Source of the DNA: Lawsonella sp012842085
Lineage (GTDB): Bacteria > Actinomycetota > Actinomycetes > Mycobacteriales > Mycobacteriaceae
Direction of reading: 5' to 3'
Length of the DNA stretch: 64,000 nucleotides
Assembly (NCBI GenBank): GCA_036749735.1
Contig: DAINXV010000003.1
Location: forward strand, 62,001 to 126,000
A program made the translations under genes and the position numbers. Below the pieces are notes generated by a model. It ran no database searches. It had not been told where the DNA came from and saw only the letters and a program-made list of their open reading frames with translations. Below are positions 1-7,925 of this stretch, piece by piece (positions within the stretch are counted from its first letter, which is position 1; every line of letters begins with the position of its first letter).

Positions 1-313
1 CGCCACAGTCAATGGAGAGCAAGTCGCCTTCCTGCAGAATGGTGTTTTTGCGGGGAATTCCATGCACCACCACATCGTTGAGTGATGCACAGATCGAAGC
101 GGGAAAACCTGCATACCCTTTGAACGAGGGGGTGGCTCCTGCTTCACGGATGAGGGTTTCCGCGATCTCATCGAGTTCAAATGTACTGACACCCGGAACT
201 GCCGCTTTCTGCAAGGCTCGGAGGGTGCGACCAACAATGCGGCCGGCTGCCTCCATGGCCTCCAGTTCTGCGGGAGTCCGGGTGGGAACAGTACTTGTGG
301 TACGTCTACGCAT
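1..313 (-). CDS. map: Type I methionine aminopeptidase, N-terminal part (cut by window edge)
   Basis: Removes the initiator methionine from nascent proteins in the cytoplasm. Only the first 104 codons are present; the gene runs off the left edge. It reads from an ATG at 313 through the substrate-pocket segment NDVVVHGIP (His84) to SIDCG, whose Asp102 matches the first metal-binding Asp of the family. It begins 15 bp after the adk stop, the usual adk-map order of the spc operon. The family assignment is firm; the remaining metal ligands lie outside the window. Confidence 0.9.
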   Translation of the reverse strand, partial: MRRRTTSTVPTRTPAELEAMEAAGRIVGRTLRALQKAAVPGVSTFELDEIAETLIREAGATPSFKGYAGFPASICASLNDVVVHGIPRKNTILQEGDLLSIDCG

Positions 314-328
314 TATCTACAGAAGACG

Positions 329-874
329 TTACTTCTGCAGTGCTTGCATGGTGCGCTCGTGGATTTCTTCCACAGTGCCCACTGCGTCGACGGTAACAAT
401 ATTTTCTTGGTAGTAGTCGAGCAGCGGCTCCGTCTCTTTGTGGTAGACGGCGAGACGGTTGCGGATGACGTCTTCGGTATCATCCTCACGTCCGCGCGCT
501 AGCATGCGTTCGACCACAGTGTCTTCGTCAATGGCGAATTCGACGACTGCATCCAGGTCGACTCCCCGTCGGGCAAGCATTTCTTTAAGAGCATCAGCCT
601 GTTCGATGGAACGGGGAAAGCCGTCCAGGAGGAAACCCTGCTGGGCATCTTCTTCGTCGAGACGAGCATCGACCATGCGGTTGGTGACGTCAGCGGGGAC
701 AAGCTCCCCAGCATCCATGTAGCTCTTGGCTTCTTTACCAAGGTCGGTTCCTTCGCCGATATTGGCGCGGAACAAGTCACCAGTGGAGATGTGCGGAACA
801 TTGAGCTTTTCCGCGAGGAGCACAGCTTGTGTGCCTTTGCCAGCCCCAGGGGGGCCTACGAGTACGAGTCTCAC
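329..874 (-). CDS. adk: Adenylate kinase
   Basis: Catalyses ATP + AMP to 2 ADP. The 181-residue protein opens with the P-loop GPPGAGKGT at residues 7-15 and carries the AMP-binding stretch STGDLFR and the GFPR motif. The LID is the short type with no zinc cysteines, as in Mycobacterium and Corynebacterium. The ATG overlaps the secY stop by 4 bp, so translation is probably coupled within the spc operon between secY and map. Confidence 0.97.
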   Translation of the reverse strand: MRLVLVGPPGAGKGTQAVLLAEKLNVPHISTGDLFRANIGEGTDLGKEAKSYMDAGELVPADVTNRMVDARLDEEDAQQGFLLDGFPRSIEQADALKEMLARRGVDLDAVVEFAIDEDTVVERMLARGREDDTEDVIRNRLAVYHKETEPLLDYYQENIVTVDAVGTVEEIHERTMQALQK

Positions 875-2220
875 TTCAGGAATCCTTCGTAGTTACGTTG
901 CATTTGCTGGCTTTCAAGCTGCTTGAGAGTGTCGAGAGCAACACTGACAAGAATCAGAACTGCGGTACCGCCGAAGGGGAAGTTTCCGCCTCCATCGCCC
1001 GAGCCAAGGTCCATGAACAGGTTCGGGAGGATAGCAATGATAGCCAGGTACAGGGAGCCGACGAAGAGCAGTCGGTTCATGACGAACCAGAGGTAGTCGG
1101 CAGTGGGGCGTCCAGGACGGATACCCGGGATGAAACCACCGTATTTCTTCATGTTGTCGGCCTGATCGGTGGGATCGAACTGTACGGCAACGTAGAAATA
1201 GGAGAAGAAAATGATGAGCAGGAAGTAGACCAGGGTGTACTGCCAAGAGGCGGGCTGCGTAAGCCACGTCATGACGTATTTATCCCACCAGGATGCTTCC
1301 TGCACTGCACCGCGTGCCTGCTGCACAATGGTCGTGATGAGGACGGGTACGTAAATGAGGGAGGAAGCGAAGATGACGGGAATAACACCGGCCTGGCAAA
1401 CCTTGAGAGGCAGGTAGGTGGAGGCACCACCGTACATACGACGACCAACCATCCGCTTGGCGTACTGCACGGGGATGCGACGCTGGCCCTGCTCAACAAA
1501 AGTTACGGCCACGATAATCAGCAGCGCGGCAACAATGACGAGAGCAAAGCGGAATCCACCGGACTGTTTCAGGATGGCAGCACCTTCCACCGGAATACGG
1601 GAAGCAATACCGGCGAAGATGAGGAGCGACATACCATTGCCCACGCCACGTTCGGAGATCAGCTCACCGAACCACATCAGGAGGATGGCACCCGCGGTCA
1701 TCACGAGAATTGCGGCCACCATCTCCAAGATTTGGAGTCCGTCACTTCCCATCCCAGCGGAGAACACTTGTACTCCGGGGAGGAAGCTGGAGCTGGGGGA
1801 TGCAGCCATGGCGACAACACCGGCTGCCTGGAGGAGGGCAAGTGCGACGGTCAGGTAACGCGTATATTGCGTCATCTTGTTCTGACCGGACTGGCCTTCC
1901 TTCTTAAGTTCTTCAAAGCGAGGGATAACTACCGTCAACAGCTGCACAATAATCGACGCAGTAATGTACGGCATGATACCGAGTGCGAAGATTGACAACT
2001 GCAAGAGGGCACCACCAGAGAACAGGTTAATGAGCTGGTAGACGCCACTAGAACTGCTGCTCGACTGCATATTTTCGAGAGCAGCACGAACGGCGGTGTA
2101 GTTGACACCCGGGGATGGGATCTGGGCACCAATGCGGTAAAGAATGATGATGCCGAGGGTGAAGAATATCTTCTTGCGAAGTTCCTTATTCTTCCAGGTG
2201 GTTACGATGCGTGATGACAC
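871..2220 (-). CDS. secY: Preprotein translocase channel subunit SecY
   Basis: Forms the protein-conducting channel of the Sec system in the cytoplasmic membrane, with SecE (also in this window). The 449 residues hold about ten hydrophobic segments. The N-terminus LRKKIFFTLGIIILYRIGAQ is the conserved first-helix signature, and the plug region SGGALLQLSIFALGIMPYI is clear. It is followed by adk with a 4-bp overlap, and is separated from rplO by 187 bp that contain a hairpin, so secY may be partly uncoupled from the ribosomal genes upstream. Confidence 0.97.
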   Translation of the reverse strand: MSSRIVTTWKNKELRKKIFFTLGIIILYRIGAQIPSPGVNYTAVRAALENMQSSSSSSGVYQLINLFSGGALLQLSIFALGIMPYITASIIVQLLTVVIPRFEELKKEGQSGQNKMTQYTRYLTVALALLQAAGVVAMAASPSSSFLPGVQVFSAGMGSDGLQILEMVAAILVMTAGAILLMWFGELISERGVGNGMSLLIFAGIASRIPVEGAAILKQSGGFRFALVIVAALLIIVAVTFVEQGQRRIPVQYAKRMVGRRMYGGASTYLPLKVCQAGVIPVIFASSLIYVPVLITTIVQQARGAVQEASWWDKYVMTWLTQPASWQYTLVYFLLIIFFSYFYVAVQFDPTDQADNMKKYGGFIPGIRPGRPTADYLWFVMNRLLFVGSLYLAIIAILPNLFMDLGSGDGGGNFPFGGTAVLILVSVALDTLKQLESQQMQRNYEGFLK

Positions 2221-2333
2221 TTATCCTCCTGTCACGACAGCGGGTGCTGCCGCAGTGACATGTGAGCGACGGTTTCCCTACGGGAATTACTGTACTTGAT
2301 ACAGCGACTATTCGAGAATATCAGGATTAACGG

Positions 2334-2389
2334 AAAAGGGTGGCCACAGGTCGCCTTCCAGCGGAAACGCAACCTCGTGGCCACCTTTT
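2334..2389 (-). terminator. Hairpin between rplO and secY, possible attenuating terminator
   Basis: Inverted repeat with arms at 2334-2347 and 2377-2389 (core GGTGGCCAC with a one-base bulge), followed on the minus strand by a short T-rich run. It lies just after the rplO stop. The weak T tract suggests partial termination or mRNA processing rather than a full stop. Confidence 0.45.
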
Positions 2390-2407
2390 CGTGTCTTGAA
2401 GGAAAAC

Positions 2408-2854
2408 TTAGGCCTCGACGACGGTTACGGAACCGCCAGCGGCTTCAATCTTTTCCTTGGCAGCACCCGAGAATTTGTGGGCGCTAACGTTCATGGCCAC
2501 GTCGATGTCTCCATCGGCGAGAACCTTAACAACTTCATGGCGGTTCACAAGACCTGCCTGCTGCATGTCTTCGAGGGAAACGTCTCCACCCTTGGGGAAG
2601 CACCGTACGAGGTCAACAATGTTGACGACGATGTACTCCACGCGGGCGGGGTTCTTGAAGCCCTTGAGCTTCGGAAGACGCATGTGCAGGGGCATTTGGC
2701 CACCCTCGAAACGTGGGTGGACGTTCTTGCGAGCCTTAGTACCTTTAGTACCGCGTCCAGCGGTCTTACCTTTGGAAGCTTCACCACGGCCCACACGAGT
2801 GCGAGACTTGGTAGATCCGGAGGTGGGCTTCAAATCGTGCAATTTAATGGTCAT
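2408..2854 (-). CDS. rplO: Large subunit ribosomal protein L15 (uL15)
   Basis: 23S rRNA-binding protein needed late in large-subunit assembly. The 148 residues show the typical N-terminus MTIKLHDLKPTSGS, the Gly/Arg-rich segment GRGEASKGKTAGRGTKG and the FEGGQMPLHMRLPK core. It lies 2 bp after rpmD, in standard spc order. Downstream a 187-bp gap with a hairpin precedes secY. Confidence 0.97.
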   Translation of the reverse strand: MTIKLHDLKPTSGSTKSRTRVGRGEASKGKTAGRGTKGTKARKNVHPRFEGGQMPLHMRLPKLKGFKNPARVEYIVVNIVDLVRCFPKGGDVSLEDMQQAGLVNRHEVVKVLADGDIDVAMNVSAHKFSGAAKEKIEAAGGSVTVVEA

Positions 2855-2856
2855 GA

Positions 2857-3051
2857 TTACTCTCCCGCTACTTCTTCTACCTCAACGAGGTGTTGAACAG
2901 CGTTGATAAGACCACGAGTCTGCGGAGTGTCCTCACGGATCACAGACTGATGGATCTTGCGGAGCCCCAGAGTGCGCATAGAGTTGCGCTGGCTCTTGGT
3001 AGCTCCAACGAGGCCGTAGGTCTGAGTTATCTTTAGTGCCACCGTAATCAC
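2857..3051 (-). CDS. rpmD: Large subunit ribosomal protein L30 (uL30)
   Basis: Small 64-residue L30. It contains LKITQ, the KSQRNSMRTLGLRKIHQSV core and VQHLVEVEE, which together identify the family. The chosen ATG at 3051 overlaps the rpsE stop by 4 bp, indicating coupled translation. Confidence 0.95.
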   Translation of the reverse strand: MITVALKITQTYGLVGATKSQRNSMRTLGLRKIHQSVIREDTPQTRGLINAVQHLVEVEEVAGE

Positions 3052-3653
3052 TCCCCTTGTCCTGCAGCCTGCTTGCGCAGCATGCCGGCAGGAGCAACTT
3101 CGTCGAGAGCCTTACCGCGGCGGGCGGCGACAGCTTCCGGACGCTGTAGTTCTTTAAGTCCAGCAACAGTTGCGTGCACAACGTTGATGGAGTTGTCACT
3201 ACCGAGCGACTTGCACAGGATGTCGGAAATACCAGCGGCTTCGAGCACTGCACGAGCAGCACCGCCCGCAATCACACCAGTACCTTCAGAGGCCGGGCGC
3301 AGCATAACGATGCCGGCAGCGTCCTCACCAGTTACGGCGTGGGGAATGGTAGTTCCGATGATCGGCACGCGGAAGAAGTTCTTGCGAGCTTCCTCAACAC
3401 CCTTGGAGATGGCGGCAGGAACTTCCTTGGCCTTGCCATATCCAACGCCAACCATGCCTTTGCCGTCACCAACTACGACAAGAGCGGTGAAGCTGAAGCG
3501 ACGTCCACCCTTGACGACCTTGGCAACGCGGTTGATGGTTACAACGCGCTCGATGTAATTGCTTTCTTTTTCATCGCGTTGACGATTGTCACGACGACCA
3601 CGACGGTTGTTACCACGACGGTTGTCGTCTTCACGACGCTGATGTTCTGCCAT
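3048..3653 (-). CDS. rpsE: Small subunit ribosomal protein S5 (uS5)
   Basis: Part of the decoding-fidelity region of the 30S subunit. The 201 residues begin with an Arg/Asn/Asp-rich tail of about 30 residues, followed by the double-stranded-RNA-binding-like domain (ERVVTINRVAKVVKGGRRFSF) and the C-terminal domain with GTGVIAGGAARAVLE. It overlaps rplR by one base and rpmD by four. Confidence 0.97.
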   Translation of the reverse strand: MAEHQRREDDNRRGNNRRGRRDNRQRDEKESNYIERVVTINRVAKVVKGGRRFSFTALVVVGDGKGMVGVGYGKAKEVPAAISKGVEEARKNFFRVPIIGTTIPHAVTGEDAAGIVMLRPASEGTGVIAGGAARAVLEAAGISDILCKSLGSDNSINVVHATVAGLKELQRPEAVAARRGKALDEVAPAGMLRKQAAGQGE

Positions 3654-4045
3654 TAGAACTTCAGACCTCCTTCACGAGCGGCATCTGCAAGAGCGGCAAT
3701 ACGGCCGTGGTACTTGTAGCCACCACGGTCAAACACGACCTCGGAGATACCGGCAGCCTTGGCACGTGCGGCGACGAGTTCGCCAACTTTAGCAGCCTTA
3801 GCTTTCTTGTCGCCTTCTTGAGCACGCACATCAGCTTCGACAGAGGAAGCTGCGGCGAGGGTGTGTCCAGCCAGATCGTCGATGATCTGAACGTGGATGT
3901 TGCGGGAAGAGCGATTCACAACCATGCGAGGACGCTCCGCGGTTCCAACAACCTTCTTACGCAGACGAGCATGACGGCGTACGCGGTCAGCGCGGCGCTT
4001 GGTGGATTGGTCTGTACCAACTGTTAAACGCTTTTCAGCAGCCAT
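3653..4045 (-). CDS. rplR: Large subunit ribosomal protein L18 (uL18)
   Basis: 5S rRNA-binding protein of 130 residues. The basic N-terminus RRADRVRRHARLRKKV and the FDRGGYKYHGRI(A)ALA(D)AAREGGLKF C-terminus are diagnostic. It ends in a TAATG overlap with rpsE and starts 2 bp after rplF, in normal spc order. Confidence 0.97.
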   Translation of the reverse strand: MAAEKRLTVGTDQSTKRRADRVRRHARLRKKVVGTAERPRMVVNRSSRNIHVQIIDDLAGHTLAAASSVEADVRAQEGDKKAKAAKVGELVAARAKAAGISEVVFDRGGYKYHGRIAALADAAREGGLKF

Positions 4046-4047
4046 GG

Positions 4048-4587
4048 TTACTTACCAGCCTTTCCGACCTTGCGGCGAATGTGCTCGCCGTCGTAACGAA
4101 TACCCTTACCCTTGTAGGGATCGGTCTTACGAAGACGGCGGATGTTAGCGGCGACCTGGCCGACGAGCTGCTTATCAACGCCGCTCACAGCGAACTTGGT
4201 CGCGCCATCAGTGGTGAAGGTGATGCCTTCCGGTGCTTCAATGACAACCGGATGGCTGTAGCCGAGGGAGAACTCCAGGTTCTTGCCCTTCTGCAGCACG
4301 CGGTAGCCAACACCGAAGATTTCCATCTTCTTCTCGTATCCCTCGGTCACACCGATGACCATGTTTTCGATGAGGGAGCGGGTCAGTCCGTGCATGGCAC
4401 GGCTTTCACGCTCGTCATCAGCGCGGGTGACGACGATGGCTCCATCTTCGTCACGGGAGAGGGAGGTGACGGGAGAAACAGTGCGGCTCAAGGTGCCTTT
4501 CGGGCCCTTGACCTCGATGTTCTGTCCGTCAATCTTGACTTCTACTTTTTCCGGAACGGGAATTGGGCTATTACCAATACGTGACAT
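4048..4587 (-). CDS. rplF: Large subunit ribosomal protein L6 (uL6)
   Basis: 179-residue protein near the factor-binding site of the 50S subunit. It shows the two tandem L6 folds, the N-terminus MSRIGNSPIPVPE and the C-terminal signature DPYKGKGIRYDGE followed by RRKVGKAGK. It starts 14 bp after the rpsH stop. Confidence 0.97.
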   Translation of the reverse strand: MSRIGNSPIPVPEKVEVKIDGQNIEVKGPKGTLSRTVSPVTSLSRDEDGAIVVTRADDERESRAMHGLTRSLIENMVIGVTEGYEKKMEIFGVGYRVLQKGKNLEFSLGYSHPVVIEAPEGITFTTDGATKFAVSGVDKQLVGQVAANIRRLRKTDPYKGKGIRYDGEHIRRKVGKAGK

Positions 4588-4601
4588 TGCTCAGTCCTCC
4601 C

Positions 4602-5000
4602 TTACCAGACGTAGGCGAGGACTTCCCCACCTACACCCTTTTCGGCTGCCTGGCGATCAGTCAACAGACCCTGGGAAGTGGAAATAATGGCCACACCCAG
4701 TCCGTTGAGAACACGAGGCAGGTTGTCGGACTTGGCGTACACGCGGAGACCCGGCTTGGAGATGCGACGCAGTCCAAGAATGCCCGGTTCACGGGAATCG
4801 TTGTACTTAAGTTCAATGTTGAGGTTTTTACCGACTTTAGCGTCTTCCACCTGGTAGTCGGCAATGAAACCCTCATTCTTCAAGATTTCGGCGATATTGA
4901 CCTTAATCTTGGAGGCCGGCATTACGACCTCGGGGTGATACGCCTTGCTGGCGTTGCGGACACGCGTCAGCATGTCTGCAATAGGATCGGTCATCGACAT
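4602..5000 (-). CDS. rpsH: Small subunit ribosomal protein S8 (uS8)
   Basis: Primary 16S rRNA-binding protein, 132 residues. The frame is open up to 5129, but the family N-terminus (MTDPIADMLTRVRNA) and a GAAAGG ribosome-binding site place the start at the ATG at 5000. The C-terminal signature GLRRISKPGLRVY and GEVLAYVW are present. Upstream there is a 282-bp gap where many actinobacteria carry rpsN. Confidence 0.95.
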   Translation of the reverse strand: MSMTDPIADMLTRVRNASKAYHPEVVMPASKIKVNIAEILKNEGFIADYQVEDAKVGKNLNIELKYNDSREPGILGLRRISKPGLRVYAKSDNLPRVLNGLGVAIISTSQGLLTDRQAAEKGVGGEVLAYVW

Positions 5001-5282
5001 GATGCGATCTGCTACCTTTCTCGCCGTGGTTCCCATACAACACGCGGGATTGTGTACCCGCGCCGTGGGCCTTCTGCGAAGTGATATTCGAACCAGAACA
5101 GTTTTCTGCACTGGCCGGAAATGCACCACACGGTGTTATGCTCCGTGCCTGCAAATCCTCTTTATAGGTGCATAGATCTGCACAGATTGTGCGGTCCTAT
5201 GCCAGTAAGAAACAGTCTGGGAAGTAAACACGCCGCAGCGGGAATACTTCCCAGCGCTGTGTCCTACAAAGCTTGTGAATTT
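5001..5282. other. Gap between rplE and rpsH where rpsN is expected but absent
   Basis: In many bacteria, including mycobacteria, a roughly 61-codon zinc-type S14 gene sits here. No minus-strand frame in this gap encodes an S14-like protein with CxxC pairs. The stretch contains no other gene I can support. Corynebacterium likewise keeps rpsN elsewhere, with rpmB and rpmG. Confidence 0.7.
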
Positions 5283-5837
5283 TTATTTCTTGAAGGGGAA
5301 TCCCAGCTCACGGAGCAGGGCACGTCCCTCTTCGTTGTTGTGAGCAGTGGTCACAACAGTGATGTCCATACCACGGGGGTAGTCGATCTTGTCGACATCA
5401 ATTTCGTGGAACATGGACTGCTCGGAGAGACCGAAGGTGTAGTTTCCGTGGCCGTCGAACTGCTTCGGGGAAAGCCCGCGGAAGTCGCGAATACGCGGCA
5501 GTGCGGTGTTCAGCAGTCGATCCAGGAACTCCCACATACGGTCGCCACGCAGCGTAACGCGGGCACCGATGGCCTGTCCTTCACGCAGTTTGAAGTTTGC
5601 GATGGATTTGCGGGCGCGACGAACCTCGGGCTTCTGGCCGGTAATGGCAGTGAGGTCTTCGATGGCACCGTTCATGCGCTTGGCATCGTGTGCGGCGCCG
5701 CCCACACCCATGTTGACAACAACCTTAGTGAGGCGAGGAACCTGCATGACGTTCTCGTAGGAGAACTCCTTCAGCAGAGTATCCTTGATCTCTTCGTTGT
5801 AACGGGTCTTGAGACGGGGGGTAAGTGCATTAGACAT
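5283..5837 (-). CDS. rplE: Large subunit ribosomal protein L5 (uL5)
   Basis: 5S rRNA- and P-site-contacting protein of 184 residues. It carries LTPRLKTRYNEEI, the signature VVVNMGVGGAAHDAK and the C-terminal GMDITVVTTAHNNEEGRALL. It follows rplX by 2 bp. The next gene, rpsH, is unusually far away (282 bp). Confidence 0.97.
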   Translation of the reverse strand: MSNALTPRLKTRYNEEIKDTLLKEFSYENVMQVPRLTKVVVNMGVGGAAHDAKRMNGAIEDLTAITGQKPEVRRARKSIANFKLREGQAIGARVTLRGDRMWEFLDRLLNTALPRIRDFRGLSPKQFDGHGNYTFGLSEQSMFHEIDVDKIDYPRGMDITVVTTAHNNEEGRALLRELGFPFKK

Positions 5838-5839
5838 AA

Positions 5840-6154
5840 TTACAGATCCTCCCCAGTCCGACGAGAAATACGGATGTTCTTGCCGTTCTCGTCCTTACGG
5901 TAACCCACCCGGGTTGGGGTGCCTTCAGCGTCAAGAACCATGACGTTGGAGACGTGGATGGGTGCTTCCTGAGTAACGATGCCGCCGGTTTGTGCACCGG
6001 TTTCATCGGCAGAGGAAGCAGTGTGCTTCTTAATACGGTTAACGCCTTCAACAAGAACCTTGTTGGTCTTGGGGTAAGCCTCGATGACTTTACCTTCGAC
6101 ACCCTTGTCCTTGCCTGAAATGACGAGAACCTTGTCGCCCTTACGTACCTTCAT
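5840..6154 (-). CDS. rplX: Large subunit ribosomal protein L24 (uL24)
   Basis: Assembly initiator of the 50S subunit, 104 residues. The N-terminal KOW motif KVRKGDKVLVISGKDKGVEG and VEGVNRIKKHT are typical. It directly abuts rplN and lies 2 bp before rplE. Confidence 0.97.
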   Translation of the reverse strand: MKVRKGDKVLVISGKDKGVEGKVIEAYPKTNKVLVEGVNRIKKHTASSADETGAQTGGIVTQEAPIHVSNVMVLDAEGTPTRVGYRKDENGKNIRISRRTGEDL

Positions 6155-6523
6155 TTACAGCACCTCCGGAGCGAGAGAAATGATCTTCATGAAACGACGG
6201 TCGCGCAGTTCACGGGCGACAGGCCCGAAAATGCGGGTACCGCGAGGCTCGTTGTCACTCTTGATAATGACAGCGGCATTCTCATCGAAACGGATGTAGG
6301 AGCCGTCTGGGCGACGGTTTTCCTTCTTCGTGCGAACAATGACAGCGCGCACGATGTCGTTGTTCTTCACAGTGCCACCGGGAATGGCTTCTTTAACACT
6401 GGCGACGACGACGTCACCGATCCCGGCATAGTGACGACCAGAACCGCCGAGGACACGGATAACCTGGATAACCCGGGCTCCCGTGTTGTCGGCGACCTTG
6501 AGTCGCGACTCTTGCTGAATCAT
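6155..6523 (-). CDS. rplN: Large subunit ribosomal protein L14 (uL14)
   Basis: 122-residue protein at the subunit interface and first gene of the spc operon. MIQQESRLKVADNTGAR and the VRAVIVRTKKENRRPDGSYI core define it. A promoter-like pair at 6640-6668 lies about 110 nt upstream, so the spc operon probably has its own start here, separated from the S10 operon by a secreted-protein gene. Confidence 0.97.
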   Translation of the reverse strand: MIQQESRLKVADNTGARVIQVIRVLGGSGRHYAGIGDVVVASVKEAIPGGTVKNNDIVRAVIVRTKKENRRPDGSYIRFDENAAVIIKSDNEPRGTRIFGPVARELRDRRFMKIISLAPEVL

Positions 6524-6592
6524 TTGTACTCCTGACCAGGAATTTGTACGTGTGCGAGATTACCGACCTCATCACACGCGGTCTTCTTACAA

Positions 6593-6629
6593 TGTCTCTG
6601 TCGCTACAGACAGCTCTGTCTGCAGACAG
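6593..6629 (-). promoter_or_regulatory. Palindromic leader element upstream of rplN
   Basis: A perfect 14-base palindrome CTGTCTGCAGACAG at 6616-6629 adjoins a smaller TGTCT/AGACA repeat (6593-6612). Both would lie in the 5' leader of rplN transcribed from the predicted promoter. They could form mRNA hairpins or be a protein-binding site. The function is unknown. Confidence 0.4.
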
Positions 6630-6639
6630 CAACTGTTCA

Positions 6640-6668
6640 AGTATAGAATCTTGCAGGTAAATCGCCAA
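6640..6668 (-). promoter_or_regulatory. Predicted promoter of the spc operon (rplN)
   Basis: On the minus strand TTGGCG (6668-6663) and TATACT (6645-6640) are separated by 17 bases. These resemble the -35 and -10 boxes of the primary sigma factor. The position, about 110 nt before the rplN start and just past the end of the preceding gene, fits a spc promoter. Confidence 0.6.
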
Positions 6669-6730
6669 ATTTGGAGAGTTTTTCTGCTAGCGGGAAGTAA
6701 CTACCGGAGAAGGTGTCCGAAACTGGGCCG

Positions 6731-7447
6731 TTACAGGGTGCTGTCCCATTTTCCAGACTGCGCAAAGTCCTCTAGGTAGGAGTTGGCGATGCCGTAGCAG
6801 ATCCCCAAACGGTTCCCGGAAAACTTGTGATATCCGGTAAAAATACCCAAGAAAGGACCGGTGGGATTTTGGGCCAAAACTACTGAACCGGGAATAACTT
6901 TTTGGGTGTCACAGGAAAAGTCGAAGCTAGACACTCCATATTGGTCATCCCGCACCCCGGTCAGTAAAAGTGGAAGTTTCAGCCAAGTGTTGTCGGTGAC
7001 CCGGTAGACAACCGTGTTCACAAACGGACGAGCTTGCAGGCCGGTGGGAAGTGCCTGCGGAGACGGTCCCATTTGCACATTTGAATTGAACTCGATCACC
7101 GTCATGAACGATGTTTTGTTGGCATCTTTGGCGACAATCCGCCCAACATGCTGCACGGTGTCATTGGGGGTAATTATGAAAAGGTCACCGCGCTCCCCAC
7201 ATCCCTCACTGGTGAGTCCATAAACAGTGTTGTTTTTTTCGAATAGATAACCCGCATTACAGAGCACACCAACTTTTTTCCCGTTCCGCTCGCCGGTAAT
7301 GCGCCACAGATTAGTGATGGGGGTAATTACTATGCTGTCGGCAGACGTGTTTGCTGCAGGAGCTGCAGCGGCGGTGGAGCTGGTAGGGGTGATGGCTAAA
7401 GCTAGTGCGATTAGGGTCGCGCCGAGTAACTCGACGACTTTTTTCAT
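6731..7447 (-). CDS. Secreted trypsin-fold protein with a lost catalytic triad
   Basis: The 238-residue protein has an N-terminal signal peptide (MKKVV, then a hydrophobic stretch to about residue 28, ending in STAAAAPA). The frame is open further upstream, but the ATG at 7447 has a GGGAG ribosome-binding site. The mature part resembles S1/streptogrisin-type proteases and the intact protease at 59,372: Cys63, then LTSEGC at 78-83 where LTAGHC is expected, VIEFN where D-x-A-V-I-R-L-N is expected, and PGSVVLA near where GDSGG is expected. His is Gly82 and Asp is Phe114; Ser188 may or may not replace the nucleophile. I infer a non-catalytic exported binding protein. It lies between the S10 and spc operons, a place where mycobacteria also carry unrelated inserted genes. 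The fold assignment is by eye. Confidence 0.6.
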   Translation of the reverse strand: MKKVVELLGATLIALALAITPTSSTAAAAPAANTSADSIVITPITNLWRITGERNGKKVGVLCNAGYLFEKNNTVYGLTSEGCGERGDLFIITPNDTVQHVGRIVAKDANKTSFMTVIEFNSNVQMGPSPQALPTGLQARPFVNTVVYRVTDNTWLKLPLLLTGVRDDQYGVSSFDFSCDTQKVIPGSVVLAQNPTGPFLGIFTGYHKFSGNRLGICYGIANSYLEDFAQSGKWDSTL

Positions 7448-7559
7448 TACGGTTCTCCCAGGGATGAAATTGTAAATCCGGATACTCTCATGAATACCCT
7501 GTTCTCTTCCAGAGAGCAATAATTTTCTTAAAATTTCAGTTGTCGTGGTTGTGATAGCA

Positions 7560-7591
7560 AAGTGGCCCCACACCGAAGTGCGGGGCCACTT
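7560..7591 (-). terminator. Terminator-like hairpin after rpsQ, end of the S10 operon
   Basis: Ten-base perfect arms (AAGTGGCCCC and its complement) at 7560-7569 and 7582-7591, extended by two further pairs after a mismatch. It lies about 50 bp after the rpsQ stop and before the secreted-protein gene. It marks the probable end of the S10 transcript. Confidence 0.65.
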
Positions 7592-7640
7592 TATATGCTG
7601 TATTAATTCACGAGCTCCGAAAATTTCGGAGAATGACTAT

Positions 7641-7925
7641 TTACTTAGCCTTCTCGAGAATCTCAACAAGGCGCCAGTGCTTTTGTGCGGACAGCGGACG
7701 GGTCTCCATGATCCGTACGCGGTCGCCAACACCAGCGGTGTTGTTTTCATCGTGAGCCTTGACACGGGAAGTGCGGCGGATGATCTTGCCGTAAAGCGAG
7801 TGCTTTACGCGGTCTTCCAGTTCGATGACGATGGTTTTGTCCATCTTGTCGGACACTACGTATCCGATGCGAACCTTGCGGCTTGCACGTTCTTTAGTAT
7901 CGTTTGCCACAGTATTTTCCTTCAT
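7641..7925 (-). CDS. rpsQ: Small subunit ribosomal protein S17 (uS17)
   Basis: Primary 16S-binding protein, 94 residues. The signature GYVVSDKMDKTIVIELEDRV and the C-terminal RIMETRPLSAQKHWRLVEI are clear. It is the last gene of the S10 operon, overlaps rpmC by one base, and is followed by a hairpin terminator. Confidence 0.97.
   Translation of the reverse strand: MKENTVANDTKERASRKVRIGYVVSDKMDKTIVIELEDRVKHSLYGKIIRRTSRVKAHDENNTAGVGDRVRIMETRPLSAQKHWRLVEILEKAK

Noticed and set aside
829..1995. 388-codon open frame opposite secY
   Set aside because: Antisense shadow of secY; His/Gly/Asp-rich without domains or ribosome-binding site.
4903..5154. Minus-strand frame in the rplE-rpsH gap as a candidate S14
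   Set aside because: It lacks the S14 core and the paired CxxC motifs, and it runs into rpsH out of frame.
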